Source of the DNA: Flavobacteriales bacterium UBA7612 | Lineage (GTDB): Bacteria > Bacteroidota > Bacteroidia > Flavobacteriales > Weeksellaceae | Reading direction: 5' to 3' | Length of the DNA: 35,017 nucleotides | NCBI GenBank assembly: GCA_002484335.1 | Contig: DLJQ01000018.1 | Location: 323,328-358,344 of the forward strand | Shown here: one piece after another, positions 17,039 through 23,692 of the stretch | How positions within the stretch are numbered: position 1 is the stretch's first letter | Layout of the letters: each line of letters opens with the position of its first letter | Position numbers and translations under genes: made by a program | The notes under the pieces: generated by a model | Databases searched by the model: none | What the model was told of the DNA's origin: nothing | The model's input: only the letters and a program-made list of their open reading frames with translations

Positions 17039-17375
17039 AGTATAATTTAAAAAGTTTTTAATATTATAACTCTTTTTGAAAAGTTCCTTATGGAAAACCA
17101 TAGTCAATTTTTGAAAACAAAAAAGCTTGGAACTATAACAATACCCGTCCTTGTGGGAGTCGAAGCCCAGTGTAACAAAGTAAAGCATAGCCCAAGCCGT
17201 AACTCGAGCATCTGCTAAAACTTTTTCTGTTACACATTTGAATTTTCGACTTTTCAAGGACAGAAATCATTTTGCAAAATGCAGTTATATTTTAATAGAT
17301 ATTTATTTTGTTATCTTCTTATATCAATAGATTATTTGTTACAAAAATAGTCAATATTCAATTGGAAGAAAACAA
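17039..17375. other. Non-coding stretch with a GC-richer block bounded by inverted repeats
   Basis: TTGAAAAGT at 17076-17084 is repeated in inverted form at 17249-17257, and the sequence between them (182 bp outside to outside) is visibly GC-richer than everything around it. On the minus strand it reads GCTCGAGTTACGGCTTGGGC, GGGCTTCGACTCCCACAAGG and so on. An open frame runs through it, but codon use differs from all neighbours. It lies between the VirE_N gene and the cargo, where a mobile-element regulatory, transfer-origin or insertion element could sit. Confidence 0.55.
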
Positions 17376-18359
17376 TTACACTATTTTTTTATTGTCGAGA
17401 TAATTTTCAATAAAATTTAATAAGAAATCAAAAGCTTCATCTTTTCCATTTTCAGATAAATCTATATCCATTTTTAAATTAATACTATTTTTGTTAATTG
17501 ATATTAAATAATTAGAATCGTCTTTTTTATTTAGAATTTTATTTCTACCATACTTATCATTTACACCAAAAAAATCTTTATTTTTCTGATATGCACTATT
17601 AATAGTTCGTTTTATCTCATCAATTTCAAAATCAACTTCTATATATTTAAAACAACAATATTCAATTACTTCATCTTTATTATATCCCATTTTACAACAA
17701 TTAGTAGCTAAAAGAAACATATACTTATTTCTATTACCTCTTTTAAATTGAGCTTTTTTATTCGTAAAACTGACTGTTTTTATTATTTTATCAAAGGATT
17801 TACTGTAAACGTTATCTTTTTTATTGTTTTCAATTGTAAATTCTTTAGCTTTTAAGTTGAGATAAGCATTTGAATCGTAAGAAAAATAACATAATCTAAC
17901 AGCATCTTTAGTGTTATCATCTAATTTTTCGTTTGTGAACTCTTTATAATATTGTTGAACCTGATTATAAGCAGATTTATGGTTCTCCGAATTGTAATTA
18001 TTTGTTTTAACTAAAACTTTTAAACCATTTCCTGATGGAGAGATAAAACACATTACAGTATATTCAGATTGAATTATTTTATCTTTTGTTTTTTTTACGT
18101 TAATTAATTTATCAAAGTCGAGAATTATGAAAGATGTATATTCTTCTATATTTTCAGTTCTACGACTATTATCTCCACAATTTGCTGAAAATGTTATTCC
18201 GTCCAATTGTTTTTTTAATTCATTATTATTTGATTTTCGAATGATTTCAATTACTTTCTTATAACTACCATCTTTAATTTTAGAATAAATTTGTTCAATA
18301 GAATCAAAACCTAAATTGTTTGTATGGTTACTCCATACATTAAATAATTGCTTCTCCAT
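17376..18359 (-). CDS. VirE_N / BT4734-BF3469 family mobile-element protein (327 aa)
   Basis: The segment F-S-A-N-C-G-D-N-S-R-R (about residues 56-66), then I-I-L-D-F-D-K-L and F-I-S-P-S-G-N-G-L-K-V-L-V, is characteristic of the BT4734/VirE N-terminal domain found in Bacteroidota mobile elements. The D-F-D and S-G-x-G-x-K-x-x-V elements resemble the catalytic fold of archaeo-eukaryotic-type primases, which is an inference. D-A-V-R-L-C-Y-F-S-Y-D follows. A C-terminal P-loop VirE ATPase domain, often joined to it, is missing here. The gene follows the HTH gene by 3 bp, so both form one transcript. It probably acts in replication or mobilisation of the element. Confidence 0.8.
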   Translation of the reverse strand: MEKQLFNVWSNHTNNLGFDSIEQIYSKIKDGSYKKVIEIIRKSNNNELKKQLDGITFSANCGDNSRRTENIEEYTSFIILDFDKLINVKKTKDKIIQSEYTVMCFISPSGNGLKVLVKTNNYNSENHKSAYNQVQQYYKEFTNEKLDDNTKDAVRLCYFSYDSNAYLNLKAKEFTIENNKKDNVYSKSFDKIIKTVSFTNKKAQFKRGNRNKYMFLLATNCCKMGYNKDEVIEYCCFKYIEVDFEIDEIKRTINSAYQKNKDFFGVNDKYGRNKILNKKDDSNYLISINKNSINLKMDIDLSENGKDEAFDFLLNFIENYLDNKKIV

Positions 18360-18362
18360 ATC

Positions 18363-18614
18363 TTAAAATTTGTTGTACTTATTATTAATTAAGTTTTGAA
18401 TTTCCATTTCTGTATTATCTCGTTTTAAAACTTGATTTAACATTATGAATCGTTCTACATCTTCTAATAGATAATGAACTCGTTTACCCATTTTAAAATA
18501 TGGAATTTTCTTTTCTTGATTCCATTTGTAGATTGTATTTCTACTAACTTTGAATTTCTCAGATAACTCGGAAATTGTAAGGAAATTTAAACCTCTTTCT
18601 TTTATTGTTTGCAT
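18363..18614 (-). CDS. Excisionase-like helix-turn-helix protein (83 aa)
   Basis: A MerR/excisionase (HTH_17) type domain covers residues 12-58: L-T-I-S-E-L-S-E-K-F-K-V-S-R-N-T-I-Y-K-W, then the wing with I-P-Y-F-K-M-G-K-R-V-H-Y and the helix D-V-E-R-F-I. Such proteins act as recombination directionality factors or as activators of the transfer genes in integrative elements. It stands 3 bp before the VirE_N gene and about 90 bp after the 365-aa gene that follows the integrase. Confidence 0.88.
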   Translation of the reverse strand: MQTIKERGLNFLTISELSEKFKVSRNTIYKWNQEKKIPYFKMGKRVHYLLEDVERFIMLNQVLKRDNTEMEIQNLINNKYNKF

Positions 18615-18706
18615 GATTATAAATTTTAATGATGCAAATATTCGTACTAAAAAGGACGGATAAAAGATGGAAAAAATACGATATGAAATTTATTTATAGT
18701 TATAGA

Positions 18707-19804
18707 TTAATACTCTGATTTACAGTAGGTAATTTCATCTTTTTTTATTTTTTCAAATAAAGAATCTACAGATTTAATATAACCTTTTGCAAAATTTTTA
18801 TGAGGGTTTGGTATTTTTTCACCCTTTTTTATATCAAATTTGATTGATTTTAAAAATATATTAATGATTTTCTTGTTATAGGTTTTCTTCCAATCTAATT
18901 CATTGAATTCAATTATAGATTGAATAATTTCAAATAAAGGAGGTATGATGAAACCAGAATCAGTAGAATTTCTATATGTCCATATCAAATTAACATTTTC
19001 AATTCTTTCATTTGAGAATAGTTTTATAAATTCTTCTTTTTGATTTTGATTTTTACTAAAATGTTTTTTAACTTCTTTGTTTTCAAAAATATTTCCTAAT
19101 TGTACTTCATTAAGATTGGATCTAAAGGTTCTATTATTTAATAACTTATTATTTTTTGAAACAATTAGACTATTTTCAATTGAATAGATTGCCTCTAATT
19201 CATTTTGTAGAAAAGCAAATTTTATAGCTAATGTATATATGGAATCCATTGTTTTAAATATTTTATCAATTTTCAAATCAATGAGAGAAAAATTACCCAA
19301 TTTATATTTTAAATATTTTTCATAAAGATTATCATCAATGAATCCAAGTTTGTAGTATATACTTTCAATAATTTCTTCTTTTGAATATAGATAAACTAAA
19401 TCGCCTATTTCAGTTGTTTTGAAGTCAAAAGCTCTCTTATATTTATTGTAAATAATATCATTTAAGTAATTGACTAACCATTTAATATATTCTACTTTTT
19501 TATCTTCACTATTAGGAAATATTGAAAGTACAGGTTGTTTATGAAAATTTTCAATTGTAAAGTAATATTGAGTTTCAAAAGGAGATAATTCTTCATCTCT
19601 CCATAATTGAAGTTTCTCAATATACCTCACAATTGTACTTTTAGAAGAATCTTCACTAATAGTACGAAATTTGTCGTCTATTTTAATTTTTTTATTATTA
19701 TTTGGTGGACTATATATATCACAAATAGTCTGAATAAATAGTTTTTCGTTAAATTTATCAATTGGTAAACCAATTATTTTTAAAAGTTCTGTATTATCAA
19801 TCAT
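18707..19804 (-). CDS. Unknown 365-aa protein translationally coupled to the integrase
   Basis: I do not recognise this protein. It is soluble and largely helical, with an aromatic and lysine-rich composition and a central segment E-L-E-A-I-Y-S-I-E-N (about 208-217). Its ATG overlaps the integrase TGA by 4 bp (ATGA, 19801-19804), so its level is tied to that of the integrase. Proteins of this length next to integrases are common in Bacteroidota elements, which suggests an accessory role in integration, excision or element control. There is no direct evidence for this. Confidence 0.65.
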   Translation of the reverse strand: MIDNTELLKIIGLPIDKFNEKLFIQTICDIYSPPNNNKKIKIDDKFRTISEDSSKSTIVRYIEKLQLWRDEELSPFETQYYFTIENFHKQPVLSIFPNSEDKKVEYIKWLVNYLNDIIYNKYKRAFDFKTTEIGDLVYLYSKEEIIESIYYKLGFIDDNLYEKYLKYKLGNFSLIDLKIDKIFKTMDSIYTLAIKFAFLQNELEAIYSIENSLIVSKNNKLLNNRTFRSNLNEVQLGNIFENKEVKKHFSKNQNQKEEFIKLFSNERIENVNLIWTYRNSTDSGFIIPPLFEIIQSIIEFNELDWKKTYNKKIINIFLKSIKFDIKKGEKIPNPHKNFAKGYIKSVDSLFEKIKKDEITYCKSEY

Positions 19805-20943
19805 TCAAAAATATTTGGTATCGAAGATACAGCATCTATTTTTTTCTTATCAATTACTTTCGCATAAATTTCAGTTGTTTTTAAATGTCGATGTCCTAAA
19901 AGTTTACTAACCGTATAAATATCTGTATTCATAGTCAATTGTAAAGTAGCAAATGAGTGACGCGCACAATGAAACGTAATATATTTTTTGATTCCAGCTT
20001 CTTCAACCCATCTTCTAAGAATAGTATTGTAATGAGCATTATATTTCAAATTTGTAAAAACTAAGTCGTTATCATCTTTAGAATCAATATCAATAATCGT
20101 AATCGCATTTTCAGAGATTGGAAGTATTTCAGCTCCTTTTGTTTTTTGTTGAGTAAATTTTATCGACCAACCATTTATTTCATCATAAGAAATATCCTTT
20201 TTTCTTAAATTTTGGATGTCCGAAAATCTTAGTCCAGTTAACGCACTGAATAAAAAAGCATCTTTGTATTGAGGATAATGACATTCTGTTTTTTGTAGTT
20301 TTTTCAATTCTTCCAAAGTTAAATATTGTCTCAATGTTTCTTCTTCTTTTATCGCTTTTACTCTCAAACACGGATTTTCGACTATAACTTTTTGTCTATG
20401 AGCTTCTCTGATAGTCGCTCTAAATTTATTAAAATACGACTGCGCAGAATTTTTCGACAATCTATCTCCATGAGAAGATATTTTACCTTTTAGTAAATAG
20501 TCCTTAAAATTCTCTATAAAAGTTTCGTCGACATTTTTTATTTCGATGTCACGATTTTTACAAAAGTTCTTCAAATGTTTGAATGTACTAAACCAATTTC
20601 CATAAGTTCCGTCGACTTCTCTACGTTTTTCAGCAGTTTGTTCAAAAAAATCTAATAGTCCAATACTACCTTTTGATTTACTAACGAATCCATGATTAGT
20701 ATTTTGAAGCTCTAAAAGCTTTTTTGCTCTGATTTTTTCAGCTAATAATCGAGTTTCTTTATTATGGTCCTTCTGAATATGACTTTTAGGTTTATCAAAA
20801 ACATATAAATCAAGAAACATATATTCTCTCTTTTTTGTTTTTGGATTATCAAAATATAAGAATAGACTATTTTTTCTTTGTTTTCCTAAAGCTTCGTTTT
20901 TTTCAGATAGCTGTCCTTTTCTTTCTCCTAAATGTAAGTTCAT
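19801..20943 (-). CDS. Tyrosine recombinase / site-specific integrase
   Basis: A 380-residue phage-type integrase of the Bacteroidota transposon kind. The N-terminal SAM-like core-binding domain covers about residues 95-200. The C-terminal catalytic domain has the full set of residues: R239 in T-G-L-R-F-S-D-I, H325-x-x-R328 in F-H-C-A-R-H-S-F, H351 in L-L-G-H-R-H, and the nucleophile Y360 in T-T-E-I-Y-A-K. It is therefore predicted to be active. An inverted repeat GTTAC-N9-GTAAC lies just upstream of the ATG. The gene is read leftward away from the presumed right end of the element. Confidence 0.93.
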   Translation of the reverse strand: MNLHLGERKGQLSEKNEALGKQRKNSLFLYFDNPKTKKREYMFLDLYVFDKPKSHIQKDHNKETRLLAEKIRAKKLLELQNTNHGFVSKSKGSIGLLDFFEQTAEKRREVDGTYGNWFSTFKHLKNFCKNRDIEIKNVDETFIENFKDYLLKGKISSHGDRLSKNSAQSYFNKFRATIREAHRQKVIVENPCLRVKAIKEEETLRQYLTLEELKKLQKTECHYPQYKDAFLFSALTGLRFSDIQNLRKKDISYDEINGWSIKFTQQKTKGAEILPISENAITIIDIDSKDDNDLVFTNLKYNAHYNTILRRWVEEAGIKKYITFHCARHSFATLQLTMNTDIYTVSKLLGHRHLKTTEIYAKVIDKKKIDAVSSIPNIFE

Positions 20944-21710
20944 TTTTTACTGATTTGGTTACTAATATTTTGTAACATTCATCCGAATAATGAATTTAGA
21001 CAACAGTCTACTGCTATTAATCACCTCTTATGATTTTTAGGTTTTTAGTCGGTTACTTTCTATATGAGAAAGTACACAGATTTTTAACGGTAATTTTAAG
21101 ATTGAAGTTTAGACTTTCTTTCAAATAGATATTTCAATCATATTATGATTAAAATTCGTAGAAGACTTTTTATATATTAGTTGAACAAAAAATAGAAGAA
21201 GATTCTGCGAATAGATTTTAAAAATCTATTTATCTAATTAAGAAGAAATAAAAAACTAATAATTTATTTTGATTTTTCAAATACTTATATATATTATACT
21301 TTATATATACTATTATTATTTATATATTTTGTCTTATATAATAAAGTATAATATATAGGAGTTATTCGTTTTTCAAAATAATTTGAAAGAAATTTTTAAT
21401 AGAAAAAAATAGTAATTCTGATTATTAAAAGCTCATAATCAAAACTACTATTAATTTAACGTAGAATAGTTTTTTGGAATGTTCTACATATTTATTTGAA
21501 GTTTGAATACAATTACAAATAAGAAGTTTTTAAATCAATACAACAGTCTAAAATCAAATTCATTTAAAATTTAGTCGATAAATAATTTTACTTCAAAAGT
21601 TACATTGATTTCAATTTGAAAATAATCAAAAAGATAAAATCGCACCAAATTCTAACTTCTAATCATTACGATTGAATTAAAAAGTATGTTGAACAGATTT
21701 TAAGATTGTT
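20944..21710. other. Non-coding integrase-proximal region, rich in inverted repeats
   Basis: This 767-bp stretch has no supported gene. It contains GTTAC-N9-GTAAC at 20958-20976, TAGAC-N4-GTCTA at 20997-21010, TACTTTCT / AGAAAGTA at 21054-21074, a hairpin AATAGATTTT / AATCTATTT near 21211-21232, and a long AT inverted repeat at 21288-21357. ACAACAGTCTA occurs twice (21000-21010 and 21540-21550). Such DNA beside an integrase is where attachment and arm-type sites are expected. Confidence 0.55.
21288..21357. repeat. Perfect 17-bp inverted repeat with 36-nt loop, AT-only arms plus one C-G pair
   Basis: The arm TATATATTATACTTTAT (21288-21304) is exactly complementary to ATAAAGTATAATATATA (21341-21357). 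It could extrude as a cruciform or form an RNA hairpin. It lies about 350 bp upstream of the integrase start. Confidence 0.7.
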
Positions 21711-22049
21711 CTATACATTTAAAGATTCTTCTAATAGTATTTTAGGGATAACATACTTATTTCCAATTCTAATCGCTTTAATTAAATTTTTCTTAATTGC
21801 TCTACGAATAGTCGTTTCAGAAATTGGATAAAGTAAAGCAGCTTCTTTAATAGTTAAATAACTTTTAGTCGAAATTTCTTCAATAGTCGGAATTATTTTG
21901 ATTTTAGGAGATTTAATTTGTTCAGAATTTTTAGTCCTATTGTATTCTCTTTTATAACATTTTTTAGAACAGTAAACAGACGAAATAGTTTTTGCTATAA
22001 AATCTTCGTTACATTCTTTACATTTTCTATTGATTCTAATCAAACTCAT
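21711..22049 (-). CDS. Zinc-ribbon plus HTH DNA-binding protein (112 aa)
   Basis: Residues 9-36 hold a four-cysteine zinc site C-K-E-C ... C-S-K-K-C. Residues 62-110 form an excisionase-like helix-turn-helix (S-Y-L-T-I-K-E-A-A-L-L-Y-P-I-S-E-T-T, then I-R-I-G-N-K-Y-V-I-P). Both modules bind DNA or stabilise such binding, so it is probably a regulator or directionality factor of the integrative element. Two tandem 20-bp repeats in its upstream region may be its own operator. It is separated from the integrase by 0.77 kb of non-coding DNA. Confidence 0.8.
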   Translation of the reverse strand: MSLIRINRKCKECNEDFIAKTISSVYCSKKCYKREYNRTKNSEQIKSPKIKIIPTIEEISTKSYLTIKEAALLYPISETTIRRAIKKNLIKAIRIGNKYVIPKILLEESLNV

Positions 22050-22095
22050 TTTACTTTTTATTTCAGTTACTACAAAAAATAGTACCGCAGAAAAC

Positions 22096-22135
22096 CTTAT
22101 CAGTTGTGGTCAATTCTTATCAACTTTGGTCATTT
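22096..22135. promoter_or_regulatory. Two tandem 20-bp repeats upstream of the zinc-ribbon/HTH gene
   Basis: CTTATCAGTTGTGGTCAATT (22096-22115) is followed at once by CTTATCAACTTTGGTCATTT (22116-22135). The shared frame is CTTATCA-N4-TGGTCA-N-TT. The spacing of about two helical turns puts both on one face of the DNA, as expected for an operator or an iteron. The divergence at the N4 positions argues against simple recent duplication. Confidence 0.55.
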
Positions 22136-22251
22136 TAGTACTATAGTAACCGAATTTCTTACCTTTTTAGTTCGAATCCAACATCGTACATTAATTAGTA
22201 AATATATAAAGGCAAACAACGGCAGATAACGATGAATAATGCGTAATAAAA

Positions 22252-22282
22252 AAGCGATAAACTTAAAAAGAATATCGCTTAT
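22252..22282. terminator. Hairpin with T/A runs on both sides (possible bidirectional terminator)
   Basis: AAGCGATA (22252-22259) pairs with TATCGCTT (22273-22280). A-rich sequence precedes it. The stem is 8 bp and the following T-run is short, so it is weakly supported. Confidence 0.4.
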
Positions 22283-22335
22283 TAATTGATTATATAATTA
22301 ACAATCAGTATTTTATATTTTTAAAATTTACTTTC

Positions 22336-22447
22336 CGATACAAAATCTACCAAACTATTTAAATTGAATGATTTACAACTAAAAAGATGTAGTTTTGATG
22401 GAGTTAATTTATTAAAATTTTAACATTATTTCATAAAAATTAATAGA
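22336..22447 (+). repeat. 112-bp direct repeat A, left boundary of the helicase/DarT unit
   Basis: It aligns without gaps to 34192-34303 with 11 mismatches in 112 positions. Both copies share an open reading of about 29 codons ending in the same stop: D-T-K-S-x-K ... L-Q-L-K-R-C-S-F-x-G-V-N-L-L-K-F. The third copy of such a sequence was not seen in the window. The pair flanks the IS5-family element, the four-gene operon and the IS1 remnant. It is probably the end of a decayed mobile gene. Confidence 0.8.
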
Positions 22448-22765
22448 TTTTACCCTTACTTTTTTAGGTACTCAAAAGATATTAAAACTACATTGTGATA
22501 CTCCAATCATAGAATTACACCAAGTAAGGAAAGTAACAAAATTTGACCAAAAGAAAAAATTGTAAAATCATCAAAATAAAAAACTGGGAACATAAGCTAA
22601 AAGTAAAGGGGAACTATTGGTTCTCCTTATTGCACTACTATCTCAGTTTGAAACAGTTTTTCCAGAACCCTAAAAAACAAAAAAATGTTTTGCAGAAATT
22701 TGGTTACTTTGTTTATTTTTCAATAAATCTATTTAATAAAAAAAAATAAATAATTTTAATTATTA

Positions 22766-23674
22766 AAATGAAGTTGTTTAAACTTTTATTTTTCTGCTTA
22801 GTAGTACAATAAAAGCGATATAATGTAGATTTTTCCAGTTTATAGCGGAAGTTTCAAATCTGATGAGTAATGATTTAAATGAATCAATCCATGCATTGGC
22901 TTTCTCTATTTTGAATCTTCTTTTGTATAATTTGTCATCAAAATAATATTCTTTATTTATTGATTTTGAATTCCTTGTATTTATTTTTATGTTAGCTATT
23001 ATTTCATTTTTGTCTAATAAATTTCTAAAATCATCACTATCAAATCCAGCATCAGCGTTTAAAAATAGACCTTTGTGAGGAATATCACTTTGTTCTAATT
23101 GAGCGATAATTTCATCGAAAACGTCTTCTATTTCAAAAAAATCATGATGTGAACCACTTTTAACTGAACTCATTGCAAGCATTTGACCTTGATTATCGCA
23201 CAGAAAAATAATATTACTGGTTTTACATTTTTTTCTTCCTTGATAATCAACTGCTTCACCTCCCAATCGTGCTCGAGTATGACTACCATCAAGTTGAACA
23301 CTGGACATATCCAATAGTTTTTTATTTTTAGATAATAAATTTGTCCAAACCTTGTAAAATGAACCATCTTTGCTCCATTTATTGAAATAGTAGTACACAA
23401 TTTGCCAACTTATAGCATCAGAAAAATATTCTTTTACACTTAATTCTCGCCATTGACAACCTGTTTTTAAACGTTTTAATATCAGTTGTACTATTTTTAT
23501 TAAATCAAATTTACTTTTAAATCCTCGTTTTCCTCGGCTTAAATGAGGTAAAATAAATTCCTTTATCTTATATTCGCTAATGAGTTCCAGATGATTACTT
23601 ATTTTTTTTTGCAATCCAAATTTGATGATTTTCTCGGAACTTTATTTATTTAATTAGTTTAAACAACTTCAAAT
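22766..23674. mobile_element. IS5-family insertion sequence (about 0.9 kb) with TIRs and 4-bp target duplication
   Basis: Terminal inverted repeats of 15 bp are GAAGTTGTTTAAACT at 22770-22784 and its exact complement at 23656-23670. The flanks AAAT at 22766-22769 and 23671-23674 are the apparent target duplication. The element itself spans 22770-23670 (901 bp). The stop codon of the transposase lies within the left TIR. The intact ends suggest a recent insertion. Confidence 0.88.
22778..23614 (-). CDS. IS5-family DDE transposase
   Basis: A 278-residue transposase with the IS5-type N-terminal region (G-C-Q-W-R-E-L, residues 52-58) and the catalytic triad D109 (V-Q-L-D-G-S-H-T), D188 (L-N-A-D-A-G-F-D) and E237 in R-R-F-K-I-E-K-A-N-A-W, with the expected Y/R signature preceding the glutamate. 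No ATG is in frame before the TTG at 23614, and a stop lies upstream, so it starts at TTG unless a frameshift exists. The gene appears intact and probably can transpose. Confidence 0.9.
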   Translation of the reverse strand: MQKKISNHLELISEYKIKEFILPHLSRGKRGFKSKFDLIKIVQLILKRLKTGCQWRELSVKEYFSDAISWQIVYYYFNKWSKDGSFYKVWTNLLSKNKKLLDMSSVQLDGSHTRARLGGEAVDYQGRKKCKTSNIIFLCDNQGQMLAMSSVKSGSHHDFFEIEDVFDEIIAQLEQSDIPHKGLFLNADAGFDSDDFRNLLDKNEIIANIKINTRNSKSINKEYYFDDKLYKRRFKIEKANAWIDSFKSLLIRFETSAINWKNLHYIAFIVLLSRKIKV

Positions 23675-23692
23675 ATAAACCTTATTACTTAA

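Larger units (their letters stand above)
9900..22150. mobile_element. Probable integrative element (integrase, excisionase-like, VirE_N module, defence cargo)
   Basis: All genes from 9971 to 20943 are read leftward, starting with a tyrosine recombinase and including an excisionase-like HTH gene and a VirE_N-type gene of Bacteroidota mobile elements. The cargo comprises an envelope trio and a defence-like ATPase/HNH cassette. Chromosomal-looking genes end at 9854. I could not find matching direct repeats to fix attL and attR, and no tRNA gene is present, so both ends are approximate. No relaxase or conjugation genes are in the window, which suggests a mobilisable or reduced element. Confidence 0.55.
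22050..22769. other. Non-coding region between the HTH gene and the IS5-family element
   Basis: No convincing gene is present in these 720 bp. It holds tandem 20-bp repeats (22096-22135), a hairpin (22252-22280) and the 112-bp repeat A (22336-22447). An open frame at 22543-22749 has no recognisable protein and low-complexity lysine-rich content. It is rejected. Confidence 0.6.

Noticed and set aside
17039..17257. N-terminal extension of the small lipoprotein gene by 73 residues
   Set aside because: The extension is read from the GC-richer block, begins at TTG, and would bury the signal peptide and lipobox.
20957..22151. GGTTACT motif repeated three times in the integrase-proximal DNA
   Set aside because: The same heptamer also appears at 22702, 27478 and 33166, including within coding sequence, so clustering is not specific.
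22168..22185. TTCGAATCC, resembling a tRNA T-loop and hence an attachment core
   Set aside because: Flanking bases cannot form the T stem and no partner copy was found at the left end of the element.
22543..22749. Open frame of 68 codons before the IS element
   Set aside because: Lysine-rich low-complexity sequence without a recognisable domain or a clear start signal.
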